From positions 8,299,980-8,363,979 of the forward strand of contig CM037877.1 of the NCBI GenBank assembly GCA_021292165.1: 64,000 nucleotides of DNA, in the 5' to 3' direction. Both the position numbers and the translations under genes were made by a program. Within the stretch, counting starts at the first letter, position 1; each line of letters opens with the position of its first letter. The notes below the pieces were generated by a model, which was not told the origin of the DNA, did not search any database, and was given only the letters and a program-made list of their open reading frames with translations. Source of the DNA: Shinisaurus crocodilurus (lineage: Eukaryota; Chordata; Lepidosauria; Squamata; Shinisauridae). Positions 10,921 through 21,891 of the stretch are shown one piece after another.

Positions 10921-11881
10921 CCCAGGTTGTCTCATCCCAGGGAGTTCTGAAGATGTACATTTCTTGTTTAATGTTATTGGGAAGCGGCTGTATGTGAAGG
11001 ATGGGAGTAAAGTTATCCATTATGTAAATAACTGTCAAGTGGTACATTACAGACTGAGCAAACCTACCCGGCGTGTGATTAAGGCAGTGTGATTAAAGAC
11101 ATCAATGACTTTGTTGTACCTTTGTGTTAAAAGGAAGTAGTTTGAGACTGGAGCTTCTGACATAATTTTAAGGGGCTTTTAGAAAGCATTTGCCAAGTCC
11201 ACCGTTTTCTCACTGCATCTGCCTCTTCCCCCCCCCTCTTCCTCTTGATTTCCCCCCCTCTTTCTTTCTATGTTTAGATCCCCTGAAAAGAAAGAACAAA
11301 ACCCCCCTGGGGGACAACTTGAAAGAGGTGTTTTCTTACCTTCACACACGCTGTGCACTGAAAGGGGCGAAGGGAGGGGGAGATAATGCACACCTTAAAG
11401 GGAGGGGACCATTATGAAAAGCTTTCTAAAAAGGATTTTCAAAGCTCTGATTTATTTACTTCATTTCCCCTTTTTGTTTATTTATGAATCAGCAAATGGA
11501 AAGAATTTGGCTCGATCAAAGAAGCTGCGATGCAGAGTAGGGAGGCCATGGTGCCAATTCAAGACACTTGGGTTTGGGGGAGGGGTTAAGGTGGAGGAGG
11601 GTTCACACTAGAAGAGGAGCAGAACTTTCAAAGGGCACCTGACAAACTTGGAATGGATCATCTCAAGTCGTGTCTCCAGCCATGACAAACTTGAACTGAT
11701 TTCAGTGTCCCGGTTTCCCCCAATGGATCCATGGCTACTGTGGTTTTGCAAAGGGTTCCAGATCTCCACATGGAGATTTTGGAATTCTCAGAGCGACGGT
11801 TCCTTTGTGAGAAGCTACAACAATCTTTGGAGAGCTCTTCTGCATTGGACCAAAGGTCCATCTATGGCAGGAGCGTGGAAC
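10917..11881. other. Unclassified stretch, possible MITE at 11176-11433
   Basis: CTTTTAGAAAGC at 11176-11187 and GCTTTCTAAAAAG at 11421-11433 form an inverted pair about 258 bases apart, as in a small foldback element, with C- and G-rich runs between. The rest shows no gene and no known repeat. Confidence 0.35.
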
Positions 11882-12106
11882 CAGTGCAGGCTGGTGGTGA
11901 CTCCTATTTTGGCGGGACTCCTAATCCATTGCAGCTTTTATCCATAGCTTTACAGGAGCTATCCGTGGTGCTCCATGGTGGTGAACCTATTTTGGGGGTG
12001 GAGTTCAGCACCACAAATAGATCCTATGGAACTCCAATGCCTCCAAATAGAACCTTCAGTGGATTAGGAGCCCCACCAAAGTAGGAGTCACCACCAGCCT
12101 CCCCTG
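11882..12106. mobile_element. hAT-like MITE with 44-bp terminal inverted repeats
   Basis: Left arm 11888-11931 and right arm 12057-12100 are inverted copies with 4 mismatches in 44. Outermost bases are CAGTGCAGGCTGG at the left and CCAGCCTCCCCTG at the right, hAT-type ends. The flanking 8-mers match at only 4 positions. No coding capacity. Confidence 0.75.
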
Positions 12107-12599
12107 GGAGAACCTCACACCCCTGGGGTTGCACAGTTAGCCACCCCCTTTCCCTTGACCCCATCCCCTTTCCCCGGACCACCAATCAATTGATGGTTTC
12201 CTGGCATTTGTGCAGTTTCCCCCCACCCCCATTCTAAAAGTTTGAAATGACTCACCTAAGGCTTAATTACTGAAAAGCTTTAAGCTAAAATATGCTGGTA
12301 TTTTTTGGGCCCACCCCTTTTTCCTTCAGCCCCACCCGGCACTGGAATGTAGCCACTCAAAAAGCTTCTCCGAAATGGTGAAGGACCTTTCTCACTCAGG
12401 CCTGCACCCTTGATCTATGGGTTGTATCCAATGAATTGTATCTAATGTTAATCTAGCATAATTCCCATTCATTTCAATGGGTCTGCTCTAACTAGGACCA
12501 ACACTGGATACAACCATATCTATCAGCACCAATGAGAGCTTTCCCCACAACCCAAAGAAAAGCTTGGGGTGTGGATATGCCTGTGGATAGCCTGTGCAT
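12107..12599. other. Unclassified stretch with old MITE words
   Basis: Around 12280-12330, AAGCTAAAATATGCTGGTA matches AAGCTAAAATTTGCTGGTA at 60786-60804, so an old shared repeat lies here. CTAATGTTAATCTAGCA and nearby words look like further repeat debris. No gene is seen. Confidence 0.4.
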
Positions 12600-12962
12600 A
12601 TGCTTGAAGGGCGGTATAAAAATACCTATGATAAATATACTTTCAGTTCCTCAGTACTGTGGCAGAAGAGGAAAGGGTCAACCCTCCAGTCCACATAATC
12701 AGCCCTGATTCTAATCCTAATTCCCCCAACCCACCCCCATCCCTGGGTGCAGCTGCAATTTAGAGCTTTAAAAGATATGAGCTCCAGTGAGATGCTTAAC
12801 GTCATGTGCACTTCACAGTAGTGGTACCCACCCTCTAGAATGATCTCCCACATGTCATCTGAAAGACAGGAACTGTGGCAATTTAGCTGCCTCTTGAAGA
12901 TGCACCTGTTTATTCATGCTTTTCCTGACATTTATTTGCACTTTTACTGCTTCCGCAATGTA

Positions 12963-13000
<38 letters not shown>

Positions 13001-13105
13001 GCTTTTATATTGTATTTTGTGTATCTCTTATGTAAACCATTTAGAGATCTTATGATATCACGTGGTATATTTAAGTAGTCTAAATAAATACTAATAAATA
13101 AAAGA
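12600..13105 (+). mobile_element. L2-like LINE 3' ends
   Basis: GAAGGGCGGTATAAAAATA at about 12608-12626 is an L2-type tail. A second L2-type body follows: GATCTCCCACATG, then CTGCCTCTTGAAGATGCACC, then a tail ending TCTAAATAAATACTAATAAA. A (TG)n microsatellite at about 12967-12998 interrupts it. Confidence 0.65.
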
Positions 13106-13373
13106 AACCTGAAAGGAAAGAGAAGCAGATTTTCCATGCATGGCTAAGCAAGGAGCACCTCTAAAGAAAGAAGTCAGGTTGGGAGCACTGAGTGTTCTCT
13201 CTGGCTTGCAATTATAGAATTGATAAGACTTTAATAGAAAGAAGCACTGGATGGCATAAGCAAAGTAGCTCTATAATCAGGCCTTGTTGTAATTAAAATG
13301 ATCAAGGAATTGGCAACAGCGCTAAATGATTGGTACAGAAAAATGACCCTGGAAAATCAACAAGGCAAGACCA
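13106..13373. other. Unclassified spacer
   Basis: No gene and no named repeat. Its last bases supply the target duplicated by the next element. Confidence 0.35.
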
Positions 13374-13381
13374 TCATTAGG

Positions 13382-14086
13382 CAGGGATGTTGAAGAGTCC
13401 TTGGTCTTGAGTCACGACCCGGGTCGAGTCATGAGTCTTTGGACCTGAGTCTCGAGTCCGACTCCGAGTCCTTGGTCCAAAATGGTTACTCACGAGTCAC
13501 GAGTCACGAGTCACGAGTCACTCCCAAGGCTGACTCCACTGAGTCCCTATTAAAGTCAATGGGTTTTCCCCCCAACAAAATAAGGCTACTTCAGATGTGT
13601 GGCTTAAATAAATTCTAGGCACAAGTGTTCCTTTTTATTTCAGAACTCTGCAACTGATTTTGGCAAGAACAGACCAGGCAGACAAACCCAAAATAACCAG
13701 ACAGGCAGAGGAGGCAGGGAACCCCAAAGCAGGCAGGCAGAGGCCTTTGTCTTGGACAATTCAAACTGTGGAACTGGCTAAGAAGAGACCAGGCAGGCAG
13801 AGGAGGCAGGGAACTCCAAACAAGCAGGCAGAGGCAGCCAAACCCAAAACGTCTGAAAAGTTGCATTTTAGGAAAATGATTTTAAAAAATAAACTTGCTG
13901 TACTTCCTAAAACCTATCCATGTTGCATTTGAGGAACACGATTTTGGAACACGAGTCCTTGGTCCCGAGTCCCAAGTCGAGTCTCGAGTCCCATTAAAAA
14001 TATTGGGACTCGAGTCTGACTCGAGTCAGAGGGGGGACTCAGTCTGACTCACGAGTCGAGTCCTGGAGTCCGAGTCCCCATCCCTG
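13382..14086. mobile_element. hAT element with CAGGGATG ends and GAGTC-rich arms
   Basis: Ends are CAGGGATG and CATCCCTG, flanked by a perfect 8-bp duplication TCATTAGG (13374-13381 and 14087-14094), the hAT hallmark. Both arms are built from dense GAGTC/GACTC words, including four tandem CACGAGT units at 13491-13521, so the arms can pair in many registers. The middle (13660-13850) has internally repeated GGCAGGCAGAGGAGGCAGGG-type units. No transposase is present; the 90- and 83-codon frames inside are repeat translations. Confidence 0.9.
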
Positions 14087-14094
14087 TCATTAGG

Positions 14095-14410
14095 TGTTCC
14101 AACTTGAGCCCTTTTAGGGGCATTTCATGAATATTCCTGACCTAAATCACAGACAACATGCAAGGGTCTACCTCTGGTAATCTCCTCCATGTTAGACACA
14201 GGGTGTCCAAAGGAGGCAAGGCAAACACATCATTCTTTGGAGGTTGCAATGCAGATGAGCACTCCTGCATCACAGAGCAAAGCAGGTATAATGGCACCAC
14301 AACACTCTAATGCATCAGCCCCAGTGGCACAGCTGGCAATGACCCAGCCATATCCAGTCCTCAGCCATCTCTACAGACAGGGATTTGCATTATCTTACAC
14401 TGGTCACAAC
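14095..14410. other. Unclassified spacer
   Basis: No gene and no named repeat. Confidence 0.35.
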
Positions 14411-15167
14411 TAGGGAGGTTGGATAAATCAGCAACGGATTCAAATGAGTTTGGATTGCTATGAATCTGACCTGCAGATTCCGCAGTGGACTGGCTTTACC
14501 GAGTCACATGGATTCTGCCAATTTGCAGACTTCTTTTTTTAACTTTCTGGAATTTTACGCAAAGTTGGTCATAGAAAAATATGAAAAATTAACAAAGAAA
14601 CCATTGACCGAAAATGCACATCCTTGAAGGGTTGTCACAAAGAGAAGGCCAGGATCTCTTCTTGATCATCCCAGTTTGCAGGACATGGAATAATGGGCTC
14701 AAGTTACAGGAACCCAGATTCCACCTAAACATCAGGAAAAATTTCCTGACTGTTAGAGCAATAAGACAATGGAACCAACTACCTGGGGAGGTGGTGGGCT
14801 CACCCACTCTGGAGGCATTCAAGGTGCAGCTGGACAGCCATCTGTCAGGGATGCTTTGACCTGGATTCCTGCATTGAGCACCAGGGGGTTGGACTCAATG
14901 GCCTTGTAGGCCCCTTCCAACTCTACTTTTCTATGATTCTATGATTCTATGTGCATGGGGGGATATTTGCACATTTTGGGGAGATCTGCACATTTTTGGA
15001 AGTGCAAATTTGCACAAATGAAAATTTGCACAAGTGCGCACGAACACAAGTTAGGGAAACTGAAAAAAAAATATGATTCCATCAATGAGCAGGCAACAGA
15101 ACGAAAGGTGCCTGACAATCCGTGACATGCAGATGGAATGCATTTAGCAAAATCCATCCACCCCTAG
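14411..15167. mobile_element. Ac-like hAT element carrying a nested CR1
   Basis: Ends are TAGGGAGG and CCACCCCTAG. Flanks GTCACAAC (14403-14410) and GTCACTAC (15168-15175) match at 7 of 8 bases, as expected for hAT. The left arm (GGATTCAAATGAGTTTGGAT) matches 47240-47270 and the right arm (GGTGCCTGACAATC) matches 47506-47520. A CR1 copy splits the element at about 14612-14952. Confidence 0.8.
14612..14952 (+). mobile_element. CR1 LINE 3' end, sense
   Basis: Contains CTTGAAGGGTTGTCACA, AGGAAAAATTTCCTGACTGT, GGAGGTGGTGGGCTC and GGACTCAATGGCCTTGTAGG, then ends in repeated ATTCTATG. It covers the CR1 3' UTR and the decayed C-terminal end. It lies inside an Ac-like element and so inserted later than that element. 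Confidence 0.92.
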
Positions 15168-15603
15168 GTCACTACACCATTTTGAATCACAATGCACAAG
15201 GGGAAGGCAGGAGAGCCCACACACATCCTATGGTTGGACACCTACACATAGCCCTCCTGGAATGAGATTTCAATCAAGACCCACACTTGGCGAGAAAGAC
15301 TCTTTTGCGAAGCAAAACAATGACAGTCACAGACACACATGGACAGCAGTGACCAGCCTCGAGTGCCTCACTGCTTGGAGCATGAAATTGGGAAACAGGA
15401 GACAGGAGTTTGAATCCCACTGGAAGGAAAGGGGGAATGGCCCACTCACTGTTTACATGCCTGGCCAACACAGTCATGTCAGAGGCAAAAACATTTTGAT
15501 GTGTACATTATGAAGAAATGCATATGAATTTCCATGTGGATTTAGAATGAATGAATGAATGAAAGAATCACAGGCTCATGCAGAAATGGGACAGGATGAG
15601 CTT
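15168..15603. other. Unclassified stretch
   Basis: A short (GAAT)n run lies near 15548-15563. No gene and no named repeat. Confidence 0.35.
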
Positions 15604-15611
15604 GATCTCAA

Positions 15612-15645
15612 AAAAAGAAAGAAAGAAAGAAAGGAGAGAGAGAGA

Positions 15646-15686
<41 letters not shown>

Positions 15687-15688
15687 AA
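15612..15688. repeat. (GAAA)n / (GA)n microsatellite
   Basis: GAAA units interrupted by a GAGA stretch at about 15634-15648. Confidence 0.93.
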
Positions 15689-15992
15689 ATGACCTATCTG
15701 CCCATCCTTAGTGCTCATCAATGTAAAGGTTAGGTGGCTATTTTTCGCCATCCCCATAAAAGGGAGGGAAATTCCTTGTGCCTGGTCCAATGATGGGGTA
15801 AAGTTGTGCAGTCAATGGGGAAGTGGTCATGGTATGGAGGAGCATTCAGATATGGCACATTGGCACAATTCTGCTTCTCTCCTCTGCTGGCCCCATCCTG
15901 CTCACAACTCCACTCTCCTTTGGGTGTTCTACCAGTGTATCTTCATCACTGGTTCCACTGGTGGAGCAGACACACCAGTGGAATGTTCTGCC

Positions 15993-16345
15993 CAGTGTCA
16001 GCTCCAGGCTGTTGAGGGCCCTTGGGCAAGACACGCTCAGTCCCCCCTTCCTTCAGCGACTCTACCTTCTCATTGTCACCAGCTGCTATTGTTCCTCATC
16101 CTCTTTCTCATCGTTGCTACCAATTGCTTACTTGACAGGCAGGGAGCCAGTGAGCAAGTCGTCTGTGGCATCTACTGTTCCTCCTTCTCACCACAAGTGT
16201 TGTCTGGGCTGGAGTCAGAGGCAGGTGAACAAAAAGTCTGCAATGGGGAAGACGACAAGCAACACCAGTGGGCCTCTCCTGGGGTGTGAGCCCTTAGCAG
16301 GTTCCCAGCCATGCCTACCCTGCCTTGATGCCAGGCCCATCCCTG
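15993..16345. mobile_element. hAT-like element, copy 1 of a 350-bp family
   Basis: It shares its whole length with 54828-55185, for example CACCAGCTGCTATTG, TACTTGACAGGC, CCTCCTTCTCACCAC and GAGGCAGGTGAAC. Left end CAGTGTCAGC, right end CCCTG. Flanks GTTCTGCC and GTCCTGCT agree at 6 of 8 bases. Long reading frames crossing it (up to 207 codons) are not conserved in the other copy. Confidence 0.7.
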
Positions 16346-16353
16346 GTCCTGCT

Positions 16354-16943
16354 GGAGTATCTTTTATGCCAGTGGCATATCTTGAGTTTTGCCAGCATAG
16401 TGGAACTTCCAGGAAATCCTATAGCCCCCCCCCCCAGCTAGTGTAACTCAAGTATAAAAATTATCCTGCATCTTTTGTCTTTAAGGAAAAAAACCCAAGC
16501 AAACACAAATCCCAATGCATCCCAATGCCACCAATGCACAATTGCGCTATTGAGCATTTACACAGCTGCCAGAATTATTCCTCACCATGTGTGGGTTCCC
16601 CCCCTTTTCTTTTTTGAAATAAACCTCTGGAAGAAGAGCTCTTGGTGGAGAGAGCCTAACATCAGCCCCCTGAGCATTTCCACCCATCTCACCCCACCTC
16701 TACTCCACCCTGGACCCTGAGAAGGCCTGCTGGCTGCCTTGAAGACACAGCACATGTGAGAGATGTGGCTGTGCCAACCATGTGCATAGGTTAATTGTGG
16801 AGAACCCCACATTGCCTTTGTGGAGTGGAGATCTATTTGGCTTTGTATGTAGTGGGTGGGATCCAAAAGGAGCCTTATGCAAGAGATCTTCTGCAAGAAG
16901 GAGGGGTCTGCTCATGGAAGGTCCCTTGCCCGTTTTGTTTGGA
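16354..16943. other. Unclassified stretch
   Basis: C-run near 16426-16434. I see no gene and no repeat I can name. Confidence 0.35.
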
Positions 16944-17186
16944 ATTTATTTATTTATTTATTATATTTATACCCCACCTTTTTTCCTGCAAGGAACCCAA
17001 GGCGGCTTACATTATCCTCATCCTCCTCTCCATTTTATCCTCACAACAACCCTGTGAGGTAGGTCAGGCTGAGAGTCAGTGACTGGCCCAAAGTCACCCA
17101 GTGAGTTTCATGGCCGAGCGGGGACTAGAACCTGGATCTCCCGAGTCCCCAGTCCAACACTCTCACCACTACGCCACACTGGCTCT
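16944..17186 (-). mobile_element. CORE/MIR-type tRNA SINE, nearly full length
   Basis: Antisense copy. Read on the minus strand it starts AGCCAGTGTGGCGTAGTGG (A-box-like), has a B box GGTTCTAGTCC, the CORE-like block CACCCAGTGAGTT seen in reverse, then AACCTACCTCACAGGGTTG, a hairpin tail GCCGCCTTGGG...AAAAAAGGTGGGG, and AATAAATA repeats. Same family as 19501, 26527 and 31340. Confidence 0.9.
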
Positions 17187-17655
17187 AACAGATGGATAGC
17201 TACCATCAGCTCACCCCATTCAACAGGGTCTCCTGTAGCATTTTCAGGGGGCTGGAGGGACTGCCGTGCGAAGGGGCAGATGGGAAAGCCACCTCCATGA
17301 GCACACTTGACCCAGTCTGCCTTTATTTGTGTGTGGGTGGTACATTTTCTCTCCTGTCTCATTTTAAACAATTGGATTTGGTCAAGTTAATCATGTTGTT
17401 CTATACAAAAGTGCATGGTTCAATATTCTTATCTTGTATTACTTGATAGATTGACACTGTGAGTATTGGTAATTCTAACTGTCCATAGTATATTTTTTTG
17501 AATTGTTATGTTTATTGGTTTTCATTTGACATTTTGTCATCTGCCTTAGGCACAAGATCCTAGAAATGAGTGAAGGAGCGAACAAATGAACGAAAGAAGG
17601 AATTAAGGAAGGAAGGAAGGAAGGAAGGACAAGAGGTTTCTGATGTAATGAATAC
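17187..17655. other. Unclassified stretch with (GGAA)n
   Basis: A (GGAA)n run lies at about 17603-17628. No gene is seen. Confidence 0.4.
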
Positions 17656-18050
17656 TAGGGATCTGTGATAATTGCATTTCAGTTTGCAAAACACCTGAAA
17701 TTGCCCTGTTCACAACCCCAAATGTGAATCAGAGTGTTGCTGTTGTTGTTTTAAATGTTCATACATTCCTCAACTTGTGGTTATATTTGAAAAAAAAAAA
17801 AATCAATTGATTTATTTTTGAAAAATGTGCACTTTGAAATTCACCATGTCAAAAAAATACAATTTTTCACACTTTAATCAATAGTGGGTGTGGGGGTGGA
17901 AGCGCACACTTTTGAAATGTGCACTTTCCCTCTCAAAATGCACACTTTTCCTGCTTCAAAGAATGAAAAAGACAAGTCAGAAATAAAAATGGGAGCAAGC
18001 CAAACTGAGGTTTGAAGTGAACTTTGGAGAATTTTGATGAGCAAAACACG
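17656..18050. mobile_element. Ac-like hAT element, right end unclear
   Basis: Left end TAGGGATCTGTGATAATTG. The interior has TGTGCACTTTGAAATTC, CACACTTTTGAAATGTGC and AAATGCACACTTTTCC, the family's typical words. I could not find a clean CATCCCTA end. Confidence 0.5.
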
Positions 18051-18179
18051 GTCTGGGTCCAAGGTACCTTAGGGAATGCCTCCTCCCCTATGTTCCACCA
18101 CGCCACTAAAGGTCCTCTGAGGGTCAACTGTTGCAGCTGCCCAATGTGAGACTGGCAGCTGTACGTCAAAGAACTTTTT

Positions 18180-18522
18180 CCTTTGCTGCCCCTGTTGTGG
18201 AATGATCTGCCGATTGAAATGCGTCTTCTGCCTTCTTGGAACGTTTTTAAGCAGGCACTGAAGACTTTATTGTTCCGACAGGCCTTTGTTTTATAGGGTC
18301 CTATTACAATTTTATGGATTTTTAAATCAATTTTTATGGAATTTTATGGTACTTTTATCAATTTTTATGGAATTTTATGGATTGTTATTCTGTTTTTATG
18401 TTTAATTGTATTGGTTGGTTTTGGTTGTGTGTTGTATATTTGTTTTTGTTTGATTGTGATTTTATATGCCGCCTAGGGCATTTATGTATAGGCGGGATAT
18501 AAATTGAATAAATAAATAAATG
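18180..18522 (+). mobile_element. L2-like LINE 3' end with hairpin tail
   Basis: TTGTGGAATGATCTGCC is the decayed LWNSLP codon stretch. The tail has a perfect 7-bp stem, CCGCCTA at 18469-18475 with TAGGCGG at 18489-18495, followed by GATATAAATTGAATAAATAA. The same stem position is seen in the CORE SINEs. Confidence 0.8.
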
Positions 18523-18598
18523 AGTATGAAGATCCCTGGTTCTCCCATCCCTAATTTATGCTCTAGTACATATTATCTGTTAAAGCAACCCCACACAC

Positions 18599-18601
<3 letters not shown>

Positions 18602-18650
<49 letters not shown>

Positions 18651-18651
18651 T
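18602..18651. repeat. (GA)n microsatellite
   Basis: GA repeats with one GGAGA interruption. Confidence 0.95.
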
Positions 18652-18659
18652 TCAGGGCA

Positions 18660-19424
18660 AAATCTGGCAGAGAAAGATTTCACAAGCATCCTCATTATTT
18701 GCTTCAACCAGAACCCAACCAAGCAAATTTCAGTCTTGGTGGAACTGGCCTTAAAGAAAACACTGACTGTTCTGAAAGCTTGCATATAGGAAGACTAGCT
18801 TTTCAGTCTGGTACCAGTTCCACAGGATGGCAGATATTCCTTTGAAATGTGAGAGATTTTCTGTGCAACTGCTACAAAACATCCCAAGAGGAGCTGCAAA
18901 AATGTCACAAGGTGTGTGTGGGTAGAGGAGGAAAATGCTCCTCCTGTCATCTTCTCCCCAAGGCTCCTGGCCTTTCTGCTAAGGCTGGAGGCATAAAATA
19001 AGAACAGTCTCCATCTCTCAGATCATGGTGTAAAATGTTTGTTCTTCTCCCTGTTTGCCAACTGTCTTGATCATTAATACTTAATGTTTATCTGGCAATG
19101 CCCCTTTCTTGATTATCATTTAATAATCCTGATGTCACAAGTGGTTACCTGGGAACATTTATAATGGTGTTTTTCATTAATGCTAGGGGAAATATCACTA
19201 TACAATCATCCTTTTAATCACAACTCATCATCATATCCTGCAGCTCAAAGGCAAGGCACGTTCTCACACCTCCTTTCTATTCCACGGATCTGATATGGTG
19301 TTTGACCCGCTCAGAGGTTTGTGCTCGGTAATATCAGGACGTGCTCAGGATATCCAACCCACAATTCTATCAGATTTGTTCCTGTGTTTTATAACGATAT
19401 GAGGTTTTATACCAGCTTTTCCTG
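18660..19424. other. Repeat-poor block, possible conserved non-coding DNA
   Basis: No repeat family is recognisable. Around 19070-19215 it is rich in TTAATACTTAATG, GATTATCATTTAATAAT and TTCATTAATGC, homeodomain-like words. No coding potential. Confidence 0.3.
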
Positions 19425-19500
19425 ATCTGCTGCCCTCCAGATGGTTTTGGACTTCAGTTCCCATCATCCCCATCCAACATGGCCAATACTCATGGGAGTT
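19425..19500. mobile_element. Single arm of a hairpin hAT element
   Basis: GCCCTCCAGATGGTTTTGGA, CTTCAGTTCCCATCATCC and CCATCCAACATGGCCAAT match the general order of one arm of the 61404 and 63061 elements. The other arm is missing. Confidence 0.5.
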
Positions 19501-19505
19501 TTATT

Positions 19506-19536
<31 letters not shown>

Positions 19537-19764
19537 TTATATTTATATACCCCGGCTTTTTTCCTGCAAGGAACCCAAGGCGGCTTACATAATCCTCCTC
19601 CTCCTCCTCTCCATTTTATCCTCACAACAACCCTGTGAGGTAGGTTAGGCTAAGAGTCAGTGACTGGCCCAAAGTCACCCAGTGAGTTTCATGGCCAAGC
19701 AGGGACTAGAACCCAGATCTCCCGAGTCCCAGTCCAATACTCTAACCACTACGCCACACTGGCT
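19501..19764 (-). mobile_element. CORE/MIR-type tRNA SINE
   Basis: Antisense and full length. Minus-strand order is AGCCAGTGTGGCGTAGTGGT, B-box GGTTCTAGTCC, CACTGGGTGACTTTGGG, CTCACAGGGTTGTTG, GGAGGAGGAGGAT, GCCGCCTTGGGTTCC, AATAAATA. The tract TTTATTTATTT at its left is the SINE tail. Confidence 0.92.
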
Positions 19765-20040
19765 TAGTAACAGTAAATATGTGATCTAAGGGGTTGTATC
19801 AAAGGCATCACAGAAAAGGTGGGTTTTGAGGGGGGATTTGAAGGAAGTCAGAAAGGTGACATTGCACAGGTGTTCTGGAGGCAGTAGAAATCGAGTTGTT
19901 TGAAGATTGGCTGAGAGTGGAGGAGTGTACAAGTGCTTAAAATTAGGTATACCAATAACTATGCCACCGTGCTCCGACAGAATGTTTTACAACCCAATAG
20001 TAACTCCATTTACACTAAAGTAAGTCTAACTGATTTCTAG
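19765..20040. other. Unclassified spacer
   Basis: A piece near 20000-20035 (CACTAAAGTAAGTCTAACT) resembles the interior of the GCAATCCTA MITEs. Confidence 0.4.
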
Positions 20041-20868
20041 GGCACCTGGAGCGCTGGGCCGAAAACAACAGAATGAAATTTAATAGGGATAAATGCCAAG
20101 TGCTGCACCTAGGGAGAGGAAACCCAATGCAGAGTTACAGAATGGGGGGCACTTGGCTCAACAATACCACAAGTGAGAAGGATCTTGGAATTGTTGTAGA
20201 TCACAAACTGAATATGAGCCAGCAATGCGATGCGGCTGCAAAGAAGGCAAGTGCTATTTTGGGCTGCATTAATAGAAATATTGCTTCCAAATCGCGTGAA
20301 GTGATAATTCCCCTTTACTCGGCACTGGTTAGGCCTCATCTTGAGTATTGCATCCAGTTCTGGGCACCACACTTTCAGAAGGACATAGACAAACTGGAGA
20401 GGGTTCAGAGGAGGGCAACAAGGATGATAAAGGGACTGGAAACAAGGTGAGGGGAGACTGAAAGAACTGGGCATGTTTAGCCTTCAGAAGAGGAGACTGA
20501 GGGGAGATCTGATCGCACTCTTCCAGTACCGTACTTGAAGGGATGTCACACAGAGGAGGGCCAGGATCTCTTCTCGATCATCCCAGTTTGCAGGACACGG
20601 AATAATGGGCTCAAGTTACAGGAACCTAGATTCCACCTAAACATCAGGAAAAATTTCCTGACTGTCAGAGCAATAAGACAATGAAATCAACTACCTATGG
20701 AGGTGGTGGGCTCTCCCAATCTGGAGGCATTCAAGGTGCACCTGGACAGCCATCTGTCAGGGATGCTTTGACCTGGATTCCTGCATTGAGCAGGAGGTTG
20801 GACTCGATGGCCTTGTAGGCCCCTTCCAACTCTACCTTTCTATGATTCTATGATTCTATGATTCTAAG
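20041..20868 (+). mobile_element. CR1 LINE, 5'-truncated, 828 bases
   Basis: Holds the end of the CR1 reverse transcriptase, then a decayed C-terminal stretch and the 3' UTR (GGAAAAATTTCCTGACTGTC, GGAGGTGGTGGGCTC, GGCCTTGTAGGCCCCTTCC) ending in three ATTCTATG-type units. It is the longest CR1 piece in the window. Confidence 0.93.
20073..20450 (+). pseudogene. CR1 reverse transcriptase C-terminal fragment (125 codons open)
   Basis: An open stretch translating to typical CR1 sequence: MKFNRDKCQVLHLGRGNP, TTSEKDLGIVVDHKLNMSQQ, AILGCINRNIASKSREVI, LVRPHLEYCIQFWAPHFQKD and [13 protein letters not shown]. This is the part after the catalytic motif, where RT passes into the thumb. The catalytic box itself lies upstream and is missing. 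The frame stops at a TGA at 20448-20450. The homologous reading appears to continue in another frame ([24 protein letters not shown]), so an indel ended it. The first Met is internal, not a true start. Confidence 0.9.
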
Positions 20869-21360
20869 TCTGTTTTATACATTTTGGTTTCTGTTGGGCT
20901 TGCTTCTGTTTTAAATGGATACTGCTCAGCATGAAAGCTAGAGAGGTGCATGGTAGAGATTTTCCTTCCAGAATGAAATAAAAGGGGTGATACCTTTTGA
21001 AGAGTTTGAAAACATCGCTAATGATTTCTTATGAACTTTTGATGTAAGAAAGGTGTAACAATTTATTAGGAAGGACAGATGTCATTCAGAATAAACAACC
21101 AAACTCCTGTGCTGAGATAGCTATGATGAGAAATATATTAGATCAGAAAAACAAACAAACATCTAAGCCCTATTCAGGCATTACTAAACCATTTACCAGC
21201 ACATGAGAGTGGGGAGTGGAGCCATGTCATGCAGCCTCACCCCTGATATCACACATGGTGTGCCAGGCCTGCAGACATTCACGTGTAGAGTGCAAACGTC
21301 TGAAGGGGAGAGGCATATATGCATACAGCTGCTCATGTATAGCTCTGCTCGATCCAGAGG
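20869..21360. other. Unclassified spacer
   Basis: No gene and no repeat I can name. Confidence 0.35.
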
Positions 21361-21564
21361 AGCCATAGCTCATTGGTAGAGCCTCTGTTTTGCATGCAGA
21401 AGGTCCCAGGTTCAATCCAGGGCATCTCCAGGTATGTCTAGGAAAGAAATCCTGCATGAAACCCTGAAGAGCTGCTGCCAGTCAGTGTTGACATTGACAA
21501 GACTGGGCTGGATGGACCCATGGTCCGATTCAGTATAAGGCAGCTTCCTATGTTCTCATGTTCC
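21361..21564 (+). mobile_element. tRNA-Ala(TGC)-like SINE, full length
   Basis: The 5' part is tRNA-like: A box TAGCTCATTGG at 21366-21376, anticodon-loop TTTTGCATGCAG, B box GGTTCAATCCA at 21409-21419, then GGGCATCTCCA, as in a tRNA-Ala 3' half. The body follows (CCTGCATGAAACCC, GCTGCTGCCAGTCAG). The 3' end GGGCTGGATGGACCCATGG...GGCAGCTTCCTATGTTC resembles the CR1 3' end seen in reverse at 22330 and 62270. It is not a tRNA gene: no matching acceptor stem, and it continues into a SINE body. Confidence 0.9.
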
Positions 21565-21767
21565 AGATGTTCACACTCTATATGTGAATGCCTGGGTGAG
21601 CAATGCCACAGGCCCAATGTTGGGAGGTAGGGCTACATGGTGCAGCCCTGGTCACTTGTGGAGGCAAGCAGGTTGCATAACATCTGAATAGGGCTCTTGT
21701 GTAGGCAGAGACTAAAATCCATTATTGCCACCAATATTGCCATAGTTGTGGGAAATCTTCATCCCAT
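21565..21767. other. Unclassified spacer
   Basis: No gene and no named repeat. Confidence 0.3.
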
Positions 21768-21857
21768 CTAGGGTTGGAGGAATAAGTCTATTTCTGGTTG
21801 GTGTCAGTTTTGCATATGGTCAACACAAGTTTCCATTCCATCCAATTTTCACATTAA

Positions 21858-21891
<34 letters not shown>

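Noticed and set aside
11882..12106. 8-bp target duplication for this MITE
   Set aside because: Flanking 8-mers match at only 4 positions, no better than weak chance agreement, so I did not claim it.
13491..13521. CRISPR-like or satellite array
   Set aside because: Four 7-base units without spacers, inside a hAT element; the host is a eukaryote.
15711..16446. Overlapping 192- and 207-codon frames
   Set aside because: They run through the 350-bp hAT-like element and flanks; the second copy at 54828 does not keep the frame.
21361..21432. tRNA-Ala gene
   Set aside because: A and B boxes are present, but the acceptor stem does not close and the sequence runs into a SINE body; it is a SINE head.
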